A stretch of 64,000 nt of DNA from Arenibacter palladensis (GTDB taxonomy: Bacteria > Bacteroidota > Bacteroidia > Flavobacteriales > Flavobacteriaceae). Made by a program: the position numbers and the translations under genes. The stretch is taken from contig NZ_FQUX01000001.1 of NCBI RefSeq assembly GCF_900129275.1, positions 1,240,001 to 1,304,000 of the forward strand, given 5' to 3'. Of the stretch, positions 44,820 to 54,591 are shown piece by piece. The notes beneath the pieces were generated by a model. The model did not search any database. It was not told the origin of the DNA and saw only the letters and a list, made by a program, of their open reading frames with translations. Within the stretch, counting starts at the first letter, position 1, and each line of letters starts with the position of its first letter.

Positions 44820-46138
44820 TTTTTATTTCTCAATTCTTCAAAGGCTACCACTACTGCACTATGGGAGGCTGTATGCTTTTTAAAATATTCTATCAAGCTT
44901 AATTTTTCTTCTTCTGTAGCGCCCAACTGGTTCAATATATTCAATAAATGCATTTTCATATGTCCTTGTTGGATCCCCGTGGTTACCAAAGATCGCACGG
45001 CACCAAAGTTTTGGGCCAGTCCGGCTACGGCCACAATTTGCATTAGTTCTTTTGCGGTAGGATTTTGTAATATTTCCAAGGCAAGTTTTACCAGTGGATG
45101 TAATGTGGTTAGTCCACCCACCGTTCCTAGGGCCAAGGGAATTTCTATCCAGAATTTAAAGGTACCGTTTTCTATGCTGGCGTGTGTAAGGCTGGTGTAG
45201 CGTCCATCTTTTGAGGCGTAGGCATGAGCTCCAGCTTCTATGGCCCTAAAATCGTTTCCTGTGGCCAAAACTACGGCATCAATTCCGTTCATGATTCCCT
45301 TGTTGTGGGTAACCGCCCTGTAGGGCTCCACTTTTGCGATATTAACGGCACGGACCATTTTTCTTGCAAAATCCTCGGCGGTAATTCCGTGATGGGCCTT
45401 TAAATCGGAAACAGGACAGCTAACTTCTGCCTTTGCCACACAGTTGGGAATGTAATTGGAAAGAATACTCATGACTATTTCAATGTCCTTTTCCTTATCC
45501 GTAAATGGCGCATATAGCTGGGCTTCCTCCTTTAGGCATTGGGCAAAACCTTCCAAACAGGAGTTTATGAAATTGGCACCCATGGCATCCAAGGTTTCAA
45601 AAGTGCAGTGCAATTGGAAATAGTCGCCCAAATCCGAAGACTTATCCCTTAATTCAATATTCTTGATGCCACCACCTCGTTTTTCCATGTTTTTTACAAT
45701 AGGGGCAACACTTTGGATCAACCTAGGCTTTACATGCTTAAAAAAAGTAGTAAGTTTTTCTGTGTCGCCCTGGTACATAAAATGTACCTGCCCTACTTTT
45801 TCAGTTCCCAGAATGGTAGTCTTAAAACCACCACGGGTCTGCCAAAATTTTGCCGCTTTACTGGCGGCTGCAACCACAGAACTTTCTTCAATAGCCATTG
45901 GAATGGCGTAAAGCTTGTTGTTTATAAGAAAATTGGGAGCAATTCCGAGTGGTAAATAAAAGTTGGTGATGGTATTTTCGATGAATTCATCATGCAAATT
46001 CTGCAATTTTTCATCAGCGCTCCAATACTGTTTTAGAACGGCAACCGTTTCATTGGGGTGTTGGGTATAAGTTTGTGCGATATAGTTAATTTTGTCCTCT
46101 TTGGACAGTTTGGAGAATCCTTCTATTGGTGTGGTCAT
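44816..46138 (-). CDS. Hydroxymethylglutaryl-CoA reductase (class II type)
   Basis: A 440-residue cytosolic reductase that forms mevalonate from HMG-CoA. Family motifs: ENTITNFYLPLGIAPNF (substrate-binding), DAMGANFINSCLEG, HNKGIMNGIDAVVLATGNDFRA (dinucleotide-binding) and the C-terminal GHMKMH with the catalytic His. It lacks the membrane domain of class I enzymes and has the shorter length of class II (often labelled 'degradative'). In flavobacteria the pathway is biosynthetic for isoprenoids, including menaquinone and carotenoids. The GHMP kinase downstream overlaps it by four bases. The remaining mevalonate genes are not in this window. Confidence 0.94.
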   Translation of the reverse strand: MTTPIEGFSKLSKEDKINYIAQTYTQHPNETVAVLKQYWSADEKLQNLHDEFIENTITNFYLPLGIAPNFLINNKLYAIPMAIEESSVVAAASKAAKFWQTRGGFKTTILGTEKVGQVHFMYQGDTEKLTTFFKHVKPRLIQSVAPIVKNMEKRGGGIKNIELRDKSSDLGDYFQLHCTFETLDAMGANFINSCLEGFAQCLKEEAQLYAPFTDKEKDIEIVMSILSNYIPNCVAKAEVSCPVSDLKAHHGITAEDFARKMVRAVNIAKVEPYRAVTHNKGIMNGIDAVVLATGNDFRAIEAGAHAYASKDGRYTSLTHASIENGTFKFWIEIPLALGTVGGLTTLHPLVKLALEILQNPTAKELMQIVAVAGLAQNFGAVRSLVTTGIQQGHMKMHLLNILNQLGATEEEKLSLIEYFKKHTASHSAVVVAFEELRNKK

Positions 46139-46358
46139 TAGGCTAACGATTTCTTTGTGTAAAGATAGTAATATGGCGCCAATCCTCTACACATCTTAAA
46201 ATGGGTTTAAAAAGGTTAAAAAATGTTATTTTTTTACTGCTAAGTCTTTTTCTTTGTGGATTTTTTAGTAAACTTGGAGATTTGAATAAATTTTTGAAAA
46301 TACTGAAATTCTTATAGTTGTATTTCTGTATAAATTAATCTAATAAACTTTTGTTTTT

Positions 46359-48524
46359 GTGAAAAAATCCCCTTTGCTATTGCTAATAGTATTTTTTTTA
46401 TGCCATTTTTCAGTGCTGTTGGCTCAAAATAAGCAGATCTCCCTGAAAGAAATTTATGATGGTACTTTTAGCGTTAAGGGTTTGGACAAATTGCAGTCCT
46501 TGAAAAATGGGAAACAATACACCATTTTAAGTGTGGATAAGGTAACAGGCACCTCGTCTATCCAAAAATATGAATACAAAACACAGAAAAAGCTGGAAAC
46601 CATAGTTTCTTCTTCAAGTTCAATACCTTATTTTACGTCCTATGAGTTTAGTGGCGATGAGTCCAGATTATTGTTGGCCACGGCACTTGAGCCTATTTAC
46701 AGGCGATCAACTTTGGGTTTTTACTACGTATACGACCTCAAAACTAAAGAAATCTCCGCTGTATCAAGTTCAAAAATTCAGGAACCTACCTTTTCTCCAG
46801 ATGGCAGCAAGGTGGCCTACGTAAAGAACAATAATATTTATGTTTGGGACATAGCCTCCAATAATACCAAACAACTTACATTGGATGGGGTAAAAAATAA
46901 GATTATCAATGGGGTAACCGATTGGGTTTACGAGGAAGAGTTTGCCTTCGTAAGGGCTTTCGAGTGGAATTCCGATGGTTCCAAATTGGCATTCATAAGA
47001 TTCGATGAAACCAAAGTCCCGGAATTTTCAATGGATGTATACGGTGCCGATCTTTATCAGGCCCAAACGGTGTTCAAGTATCCAAAGGCCGGTGAAAATA
47101 ATTCAGAAGTCTCCCTGCATATTGTGGACGTGGATACTTACCAAATTACTCCGGTTGATTTGGACGATCCATATTATATTCCTAGAATTAAATGGATGCA
47201 GGATCCCAATTCTCTAAGCGTTCAGACCTTGAACCGTCACCAGAACAAACTAAGGCTATATATGGTTAACGCAAGAAATAATAGTAGTAGCCTTTTATTG
47301 GAAGAAACAGATGATGCTTATGTTAGTGTTACGGACGATCTTACCTTTATGGCCGATGACAGTTTTATATGGACCAGTGAGAAGGATGGGTTTAAGCATA
47401 TTTATCTGTACGATGCAGAGGGTAAGTTAATGAATCAGGTTACAAAAGGCCCGTGGGAGGTAACCAAATATTATGGTTATGACCAAAATGAAGATTTAAT
47501 TTATTATCAGTCTACCGAAAATGGATCAATAAACCGTGATGTCTATAGTGTGGGGAGCAATGGGGGGAATAAAAGGCGCCTTACGACCAAAATAGGGCAG
47601 AATGCCGCCGATTTCAGCTCCGATTTCACCTATTTCATCAATACCTATTCCAGTGCTACAAATCCCCCTGAATACACCCTACATAATTCTTTGAGCGGAA
47701 AAAAAGTCAAGGATATTTTATTCAATCATGAGCTACTGTCCAAGCTGGAGCATTATAGCATTAATCCAAAGGAATTTTCTACTATCTCTATCAATGGTAA
47801 TGAGTTGAATATGTGGATGATAAAGCCTACAGATTTTGATATAACAAAAAAATACCCTTTGTTTATGACCCAATATAGTGGGCCAGGTTCGCAAAAAGTA
47901 TCCAATAGCTGGATGGACACCAACGATTATTGGTTTCAAATGTTGGCCACTGATGGTTATATAGTGGTATGTGTAGATGGAAGGGGTACTGGATACAAAG
48001 GATCCAAATTTAAAAAGGTAACCTACAAGGAATTGGGGAAATATGAGGTGGAAGATCAAATAGCCGCAGCCAAGAAGTTAAGTGGATTGCCTTATATAGA
48101 TGAAACAAGGACCGGCATATGGGGCTGGAGTTATGGAGGGTTTATGTCTACCAATTGTTTGTTGAAAGGGAACGATACCTTTGAAATGGCAATTGCGGTA
48201 GCACCCGTGACCTCCTGGCGTTTTTATGATTCCATATACACCGAGCGTTTTATGCGTACGCCTCAGGAAAACCCAAGTGGTTATGACGAAAACTCCCCGC
48301 TTAATTACCCGGAACTTTTAAAGGGAAACTATTTATTGGTTCATGGTTCGGCAGATGACAACGTGCACCTGCAAAATACAATGCGGATGGTAGAAGCATT
48401 GATCCGGGCCAATAAACAATTTGATTGGGCTATTTATCCCGATAAAAATCATAGTATCAATGGTGGGAACACCCGCCTGCACCTGTACACTAAAATGACC
48501 AATTTTATAAAAGAAAATCTATAA
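46359..48524 (+). CDS. Dipeptidyl peptidase IV (S9 family serine peptidase)
   Basis: A 721-residue exported peptidase; the start is GTG at 46359, followed by a signal peptide ending SVLLAQ. An N-terminal eight-bladed propeller (~40-490; the EEFAFVRAFEWNSDGSKLAF block carries the DPP-IV Glu pair that binds the substrate N-terminus) precedes the alpha/beta-hydrolase domain with the triad Ser591 (GWSYGG), Asp666 (SADDN) and His698 (KNHS). The enzyme releases X-Pro or X-Ala dipeptides from peptides in the periplasm. The two POT transporters follow directly, so the cluster makes and imports dipeptides. Confidence 0.94.
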   Translation: MKKSPLLLLIVFFLCHFSVLLAQNKQISLKEIYDGTFSVKGLDKLQSLKNGKQYTILSVDKVTGTSSIQKYEYKTQKKLETIVSSSSSIPYFTSYEFSGDESRLLLATALEPIYRRSTLGFYYVYDLKTKEISAVSSSKIQEPTFSPDGSKVAYVKNNNIYVWDIASNNTKQLTLDGVKNKIINGVTDWVYEEEFAFVRAFEWNSDGSKLAFIRFDETKVPEFSMDVYGADLYQAQTVFKYPKAGENNSEVSLHIVDVDTYQITPVDLDDPYYIPRIKWMQDPNSLSVQTLNRHQNKLRLYMVNARNNSSSLLLEETDDAYVSVTDDLTFMADDSFIWTSEKDGFKHIYLYDAEGKLMNQVTKGPWEVTKYYGYDQNEDLIYYQSTENGSINRDVYSVGSNGGNKRRLTTKIGQNAADFSSDFTYFINTYSSATNPPEYTLHNSLSGKKVKDILFNHELLSKLEHYSINPKEFSTISINGNELNMWMIKPTDFDITKKYPLFMTQYSGPGSQKVSNSWMDTNDYWFQMLATDGYIVVCVDGRGTGYKGSKFKKVTYKELGKYEVEDQIAAAKKLSGLPYIDETRTGIWGWSYGGFMSTNCLLKGNDTFEMAIAVAPVTSWRFYDSIYTERFMRTPQENPSGYDENSPLNYPELLKGNYLLVHGSADDNVHLQNTMRMVEALIRANKQFDWAIYPDKNHSINGGNTRLHLYTKMTNFIKENL

Positions 48525-48540
48525 TCCATAAATCATACTT

Positions 48541-49899
48541 ATGCAAACAACTGTAAAACAAGTGCATCGAAAAGAATTATTCGGCCATCCGGTCGGACTT
48601 TATATCCTATTCTTTACTGAAATGTGGGAACGATTTTCCTATTATGGAATGAGGGCCATTCTTGTATTGTATCTAATCACCGAAACTACCGATAGAAATC
48701 CTGGTTTGGGTTGGACCAATATGGAGGCTCTGGCACTTTATGGTTGGTATACTATGCTGGTCTATGTGGCTTCTATTCCAGGGGGAATTATAGCGGATAG
48801 GATGCTTGGGCAAAAGAAAGCGGTAATTGTAGGTGCGGTGCTTTTGGTAATAGGTCACAGTATATTGGCTATAGAACAGATGTGGGCTTTTTATACTGGA
48901 CTTGGTTTTATTATCGCCGGAGTGGGCATGTTAAAGCCAAATATTTCCACTATGGTGGGTGGTCTTTATCCTAAAGGTGACATTAGAAGGGATAAGGGCT
49001 TTACCATATTTTATATAGGTATAAATATTGGCGCTTTCCTTTCCAGTTTAATTGTAGGTTACGTAGGAGAGGTCTATGGTTGGCATTATGGATTTGGATT
49101 GGCCGGTATCTGTATGTTATTGGGCCTTTTACAGTTTGTTCTTGGTCAGAAATATCTGGTAGGAGTGGGCGACTTTCTCGGGAAATCTTCGAATGTGGAA
49201 GATCAGGAGGCTTTAAAGAGACCTCTTAATAAAATGGAAAAGGACAGGGTAATTGTCTTGATCCTCTCTTTCTTAATGGTAATCGTATTTTTTGGTGCGT
49301 TTGAACAGGCCGGAGGTTTAATGAATATTTATGCTTCGGAAAAAACCAATAGAATGTTGATGGGTTGGGAGGTACCCGCTTCTTGGTTCCAATCCCTGAA
49401 CGCTTTTTTCATTATTGTGCTTGGTGCTGCGGTGGCCAACTTCTGGGCCAATCGCAAATTGAAAGGAAGGGAAGCTTCCTCACTTTTTAAAATGATTGTA
49501 GGACTGATCATTATGGGAACTGGATTTTTGTTTATGACTGCGGCAACAGCCCAGTTTGAAAGCTCTGGGTCATCTGCCATGTATTGGTTGGTATTGGCAT
49601 ATATGTTCCATACAGTGGGCGAGTTAAGTCTGTCTCCCGTTTCTTTATCATTTGTTACCAAATTGGCACCGGCCAAATATGCTTCCCTAATGATGGGCCT
49701 TTATTTTGCAACAACAGGTTTTGGAAATAAACTGGCAGGATTACTCGGAGAATCCGCTTCACATCTTGGAGAGTACACGGTATTTACTGGAATAGCCATT
49801 TTCTGTATTCTTTTTGGATTGCTTATTAGACTCTTCCTGAAAAAATTAAAGGCATTGACACATGGTGCCGAAGATAATGAGAAGAGAATTGCACAATAA
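48541..49899 (+). CDS. POT-family proton-dependent di/tripeptide transporter, copy 1
   Basis: A 452-residue inner-membrane MFS transporter of the POT/PTR2 family. The hallmark block FFTEMWERFSYYGMRAIL (the ExxER motif, ~25-42) is complete, and the second hallmark FYIGINIGAFLSSLIVGYVG is near 155-175. It has about 12-14 helices and ends in a basic tail. Substrates are di- and tripeptides driven by proton symport. It starts 16 bases after the DPP IV stop and is probably cotranscribed with it. Confidence 0.94.
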   Translation: MQTTVKQVHRKELFGHPVGLYILFFTEMWERFSYYGMRAILVLYLITETTDRNPGLGWTNMEALALYGWYTMLVYVASIPGGIIADRMLGQKKAVIVGAVLLVIGHSILAIEQMWAFYTGLGFIIAGVGMLKPNISTMVGGLYPKGDIRRDKGFTIFYIGINIGAFLSSLIVGYVGEVYGWHYGFGLAGICMLLGLLQFVLGQKYLVGVGDFLGKSSNVEDQEALKRPLNKMEKDRVIVLILSFLMVIVFFGAFEQAGGLMNIYASEKTNRMLMGWEVPASWFQSLNAFFIIVLGAAVANFWANRKLKGREASSLFKMIVGLIIMGTGFLFMTAATAQFESSGSSAMYWLVLAYMFHTVGELSLSPVSLSFVTKLAPAKYASLMMGLYFATTGFGNKLAGLLGESASHLGEYTVFTGIAIFCILFGLLIRLFLKKLKALTHGAEDNEKRIAQ

Positions 49900-50029
49900 T
49901 GACTTAAATCGGCAATTTGTATATTAGTCCATTGGATTTTATGAATAGCCTGTAAAACTTGTTGTATTGTTCAATACAGTAGTAAGTTGTTGTTGATCCC
50001 AAAATTAATAATTTGTAATTCTGTTGTAT

Positions 50030-51814
50030 ATGAATACCGATATAGAAAATTTATTTAAGGACAAGGTTCTTGGACATCCTGCAGGACTATTTGTGTTGTT
50101 TTTTACCGAAATGTGGGAGCGTTTTTCCTTCTATGGGATGCGTATTTTATTGGTGTTATTTTTAACGGCGCCCATTATAAGTGATAACCCTGGCTGGGAA
50201 TGGCCAAGGGAACATGCTCTGGCCTTGATCGGTACCTATGCTTCCCTTTTGTATTTAACGCCTATTGTTGGTGGATGGATAGCAGATAAAATAACGGGTT
50301 ATAGGGTGGCAGTGGTAATAGGGTGTTTAATTATGACCCTGGGCCACGCTGCTATGGCCATCGAAACTACTGCCGCTTTTTATTTGGGCCTTGCCCTGTT
50401 GGTAATAGGTACAGGATTTTTCAAGCCCAACATTACTTCCATTATTTCCGAAATGTACCATGGTAAGGAATCCAAAAAGGATGGTGCCTATACTATATTT
50501 TACATGGGTGTTAACGCTGGAGCCTTTTTTGGAATGATGCTTTGCGGGTATCTGGCCGAAAACTTCGGTTGGTCCTGGGGCTTTGGATTAGCGGGCATTT
50601 TTATGATGCTGGGTATGTTCCAATTTTGGCTAGCCAAGGATTTGTTTGGAAATATTGGTGCTAAACCCCTTAAAAAAGAGGAAACAGCCATATCCGGAAT
50701 TGAAACGGATAGTTTAGCGGGTAAGCAGGGGGATAATGAGGTAGAAACCAAATTGAATCCCTTTACCCTTTTTGATAAGGTGTTGATCGTTTTATCGTCC
50801 ATTGGTGGGTTGCTTTATTTATTTAATGATCCCTTTGAAAAAATACAAGGTACCAACTTGATGCCATTTAGTCTAGGTAATCTAAGTGGCACCAATGTGG
50901 TAATCCTTTGTTCCTTGTTGTTATTTTTAGTTTTGTTGGTTACCAGAATAGCCAGATACCTACCTGTAGTAAGGGATCGAATTATAGCTGTGTCGATTTT
51001 TGGGTTTTTTACGGTCTTCTTTTTTGCTTTTTTTGAACAATCCTTGGGGTCAATGACCATTTTTGCCAGGGATTATACCAATAGGGAACTTGTTGGCCAG
51101 TCAGCTATGATCTTTAAGGTGGTAGATGCCTTGTTAACAACAGTCCCCCTAGCAATTATTAGTTGGGTGTTGGTGTTATTGGCAAAAAAGACCTTTACGC
51201 GTATAGGTCTTTCAAATATTGTTCTGGCTGTTGCTTTTGTTGGACTTTGGATACTGGTGATCTATAGGCTAATGGATAAATTTTCCCAAGAAGGCAATCA
51301 AGTGGATGCCACTTGGTTCGGCATTTTAAATTCATTTTTTATTATTACCCTAGCCCCATTTTTTTCCAGATGGTGGGAAAGTAAATATAATCCCAGTGCA
51401 GCCATGAAATATGGAATAGGTCTTATTTTATTGGGCTTGGGCTTTGCAGTATTGTCATTTGGTGCATCCGGGATACCTTCAGGGGCGCAGACCGCATCCG
51501 TGAGTATGATATTTTTAATTTTGGCGTATTTGTTACATACCATGGGAGAGTTGTGCATCTCCCCGGTAGGACTTTCCTATTTAAGTAAACTTGTACCGGC
51601 ACGTATGATCGGTTTTATGTTCGGAATCTGGTATTTGGCCATTGCTATCGGGCAAAAGGCAGCAGGAACGATGGGGGGGATGATCGATAGGATTTCCGAA
51701 CAATACTCTATGGGTACCTTCTTTTTAATTTTTACTTTAGTTCCCGTGGGTGTTGGACTTATTTCAATCATTTTAAATCCACTCTTAAAAAAGTTAATGC
51801 ACGGCATAAGGTAA
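50030..51814 (+). CDS. POT-family proton-dependent di/tripeptide transporter, copy 2 (long form)
   Basis: A 594-residue POT transporter with the same hallmarks as its neighbour (FFTEMWERFSFYGMRILL, then FYMGVNAGAFFGMMLCGYLA) but ~140 residues longer. The extra length lies mostly around 205-330, a charged loop and additional hydrophobic segments (KVLIVLSSIGGLLYLF, VILCSLLLFLVLLVTRI), which suggests inserted helices as in 14-helix bacterial POTs. The frame begins with TTG at 50024, but ATG at 50030 is preferred. The stop is directly adjacent, with no gap, to the stop codon of the convergent comEC gene. The two copies may differ in peptide specificity. Confidence 0.92.
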   Translation: MNTDIENLFKDKVLGHPAGLFVLFFTEMWERFSFYGMRILLVLFLTAPIISDNPGWEWPREHALALIGTYASLLYLTPIVGGWIADKITGYRVAVVIGCLIMTLGHAAMAIETTAAFYLGLALLVIGTGFFKPNITSIISEMYHGKESKKDGAYTIFYMGVNAGAFFGMMLCGYLAENFGWSWGFGLAGIFMMLGMFQFWLAKDLFGNIGAKPLKKEETAISGIETDSLAGKQGDNEVETKLNPFTLFDKVLIVLSSIGGLLYLFNDPFEKIQGTNLMPFSLGNLSGTNVVILCSLLLFLVLLVTRIARYLPVVRDRIIAVSIFGFFTVFFFAFFEQSLGSMTIFARDYTNRELVGQSAMIFKVVDALLTTVPLAIISWVLVLLAKKTFTRIGLSNIVLAVAFVGLWILVIYRLMDKFSQEGNQVDATWFGILNSFFIITLAPFFSRWWESKYNPSAAMKYGIGLILLGLGFAVLSFGASGIPSGAQTASVSMIFLILAYLLHTMGELCISPVGLSYLSKLVPARMIGFMFGIWYLAIAIGQKAAGTMGGMIDRISEQYSMGTFFLIFTLVPVGVGLISIILNPLLKKLMHGIR

Positions 51815-53839
51815 CTAAGGCCAGGTATACACAAATGCACCTTTTTCACCCGTGTAGTGAAAAGGGAGCATTTTTTTATGGCATGTGTATTTCCATCGAT
51901 CCACATAACTTTTATAATTGCTACCATCCGCAATAACAATATCGGGAGCAATGGAATCTAAAAGCCGCTCTAAATTAATTTTTGGGGATTGGGTCAATAC
52001 TAAGGTAGAAACATCATAATTTATGGGAAGCGCTGTATTGATACTGTCCAATAAAACCATTCTTTTCCCTTTTATTAGATAACTGTTTTTTATAGGTCGA
52101 TGTTCCAATTCCGTGGTGTTTTGGGCAATGGCATAATCGTTGGTCATTCTTGTTGTGGCTGTTGGGTTGGAGCAATATACCGTAAGTTTTTGTCCTGTTT
52201 GATGGATTAGACCACTATTACGGGCCACATGTCCTATCATTAGGGATTCCTTTTTCTGTGCAAGATGCCCAATGCCCAGTACATAGCATTGAAAGCAAAG
52301 GACAAATACTAGGAATACAACGACCCTTTTGTAGGATGCTTTAATGAAGACAGTTACCATGGTTGTAATAATACCATAACTGAGAATTAACTGTACGGCA
52401 TCAAAAGAAATATTTCTAAAAAGAAAGTTTTCCTGCTGGGCAACCAGCCCAATAACCCAATTCATCCAACGTATAACATTGTCGTATACGGTAACGAAAA
52501 CATGCGGTAAACTGTTGACCTGGGAAAGGACTATTACCAATATTCCAAAGCCTAAAATAAAGGTCAAAAAAGGAAGGATCAATAGACTTGAAATTAAAAA
52601 TAATGCGGGGAATTGATGAAAATAAAATAGACTTATAGGGAATACCCCCAGTTGAGCGGCAATACTTACGGAAACTAATTCCCATCCCTTTTTTATGATC
52701 CAATACTGGGGATGCCAAATTTTTTGCAACAAGGGGTATATCCAGACAATTGCAAAAACAGCGGCATAACTTAATTGAAACCCTACCTGAAATAATAATA
52801 GCGGATCCAACACCAGTAAAATAAAGAACAGGGACAATGCCAGAATATTAAAATGACTTGTTGGCCTATTCAAGTACAGGGCATACGCTACAAAGGTAAA
52901 CATGGTTGTTGCTCTTAGGATGGAGGCAGAAAGTCCGGCCAAAAGGGCAAATGCCCATAAAAATAAGACAATAACGACCAATTTTATGGTCCTTCCTTTA
53001 GGAAGAAGTTCCAGTGGCCTCAATAAAAAATGGAGCAGGCCCAAAAGAATTCCGATATGTAAACCGGACAATGCCAAAATGTGATAGGCTCCTGCATTCT
53101 TATAGTCGGTGTCTATTTCCGCTGTAATTTCATTTCGCTGCCCAAGGAGAAGTGCTTGGATAACACCCAATTCTTCTGGGCCGAAATTTTCATTCTTTAA
53201 TTTTTTAATGATGTGGCCCCGTATTTTGTAGGCTAATCCAAAGATGGTGGTGGAGGATTGGGGCATGATGTGGTAGTCGTGTCCTGCTAGTTTTGCCTGA
53301 TGTCCTATTCCAATATTGGACAGATATTTTTTGTAATTGAATTGATGAGGGTTTAAAGGGGGTGTTATAGGGTAGAGGGTGGTATAGGTCAATATTTCGT
53401 CATCTACCATAAGGGGTCCAATCGAAGAATCCACCGCTATATTCAATAGTATTTTACCGCTGACTTTTAAACTGTCCATGCTGTTAACATGTGCCACATA
53501 CCTATCCGAATAGTCATTAGGCTTTAATACTTCACGAATTTTTAATGTATAGACCTTATTTTTAGCAAGATTTTGTTGGCTATAATGTCGGCCCAGATTG
53601 CGTGACTCACTTAGGGTTAGGCTTAATATACCAATGGCTATGGCCAAAAGTCCCGCAAAAAGTGCAAAGAGGAGTGTGGGTAATTTATTATAACGGACAA
53701 ATACAACTCCCAATAGGAACAGCGAAACTACAGTAATTGAGAAAGATAGTGCAAGTGACGGACGTAGGTAATATCCAATCAAAATTCCGCAGATAAGGCA
53801 TAAAGTAAGCTTTACGGTCGTAAACTGCAGCAGTCGCAT
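51815..53839 (-). CDS. ComEC/Rec2-family DNA-uptake membrane protein
   Basis: A 674-residue polytopic protein of the ComEC family, which forms the inner-membrane channel for single-stranded DNA in natural competence. It has an N-terminal DUF4131-like OB region (~45-170), and the Competence domain with ALLLGQRNEI and AGAYHILALSGLHIGIL motifs (~190-470). The last ~150 residues occupy the place of the metallo-beta-lactamase domain but show no HxHxDH metal motif, so a nuclease there is unlikely. The ORF opens 33 bases earlier (53872), inside the upstream C40 peptidase gene; ATG at 53839 starts one base beyond that gene's stop and is preferred. Confidence 0.9.
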   Translation of the reverse strand: MRLLQFTTVKLTLCLICGILIGYYLRPSLALSFSITVVSLFLLGVVFVRYNKLPTLLFALFAGLLAIAIGILSLTLSESRNLGRHYSQQNLAKNKVYTLKIREVLKPNDYSDRYVAHVNSMDSLKVSGKILLNIAVDSSIGPLMVDDEILTYTTLYPITPPLNPHQFNYKKYLSNIGIGHQAKLAGHDYHIMPQSSTTIFGLAYKIRGHIIKKLKNENFGPEELGVIQALLLGQRNEITAEIDTDYKNAGAYHILALSGLHIGILLGLLHFLLRPLELLPKGRTIKLVVIVLFLWAFALLAGLSASILRATTMFTFVAYALYLNRPTSHFNILALSLFFILLVLDPLLLFQVGFQLSYAAVFAIVWIYPLLQKIWHPQYWIIKKGWELVSVSIAAQLGVFPISLFYFHQFPALFLISSLLILPFLTFILGFGILVIVLSQVNSLPHVFVTVYDNVIRWMNWVIGLVAQQENFLFRNISFDAVQLILSYGIITTMVTVFIKASYKRVVVFLVFVLCFQCYVLGIGHLAQKKESLMIGHVARNSGLIHQTGQKLTVYCSNPTATTRMTNDYAIAQNTTELEHRPIKNSYLIKGKRMVLLDSINTALPINYDVSTLVLTQSPKINLERLLDSIAPDIVIADGSNYKSYVDRWKYTCHKKMLPFHYTGEKGAFVYTWP

Positions 53840-53840
53840 C

Positions 53841-54401
53841 CTACAGGATCCGGGCAGCCTTAATAAAGGCATAATTCCAATAACCCTCCTGTAGAGAGGA
53901 AACTATAACACCTCGGGATGAGGTGGAATGAATGAATTTGATTTCATCCCCGTCTACCTGGACCACCAGGCCAACATGGTTTATATTGTTTTTTCTTCTG
54001 GAGGTCCCAAAAAAAAGTAGGTCGCCTTTGCTGACTTCCTTTAGATTTATTTTTTGGGCTTCCTCTGCCATTTGATAAGAGGCGCGCGGCAATTGAATAT
54101 CGTGTTCCCCAAAGGCAACATATAGCAATCCGGAGCAGTCCATGCCTTTGTTGGTAATACCTCCAAATTTATAGCGGGTACCTGAAAAGGTTAAAGCGGT
54201 ATTTATAATCTGTTCAGTAATTTTTGTCGCCGGTTTGTTTATGGATTCACCACCCAATGGTGTCTCACCTTTTATTTCGGTTGGTTTTTCCGAAGCTTCT
54301 ACTGTTATTTTTCTTTCTTCGCGAGAGACATTTTTTTTCTTGGCCGCACCGCAGCCAACCAGCGAAATAATTAGGAATAAAGAAAGAAATCTTTGAATCA
54401 T
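53841..54401 (-). CDS. NlpC/P60 (C40) cell-wall peptidase lipoprotein
   Basis: A 186-residue lipoprotein (lipobox LVGC, Cys17) with an NlpC/P60 domain at ~65-186. The catalytic Cys is in GMDCSGLLYVAFG, the His in NINHVGLVVQ, and the third polar residue the His of IKFIHSTSSRG. Family members cleave gamma-D-Glu-diamino acid bonds in peptidoglycan stem peptides. It is followed immediately by comEC (one base between), which fits the idea that wall remodelling accompanies DNA uptake, though the pairing may just be operon history. Confidence 0.92.
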   Translation of the reverse strand: MIQRFLSLFLIISLVGCGAAKKKNVSREERKITVEASEKPTEIKGETPLGGESINKPATKITEQIINTALTFSGTRYKFGGITNKGMDCSGLLYVAFGEHDIQLPRASYQMAEEAQKINLKEVSKGDLLFFGTSRRKNNINHVGLVVQVDGDEIKFIHSTSSRGVIVSSLQEGYWNYAFIKAARIL

Positions 54402-54591
54402 CCAAGTAAAAGTTAGTGCTCTTGGATATCAAATTTAAATAATTAATTTAAAATCCGTCATTTTTTTCAGAAAACCCTTATAACTATTTCCGGTTAAATC
54501 GCAAGAAATTGCTTTTTCAAACCACGGGTTTATCAATTTGGGTATGGTTTAAAATGGGGTAATGCGTGGTTCCTTTAATCTTCAAAAATTT

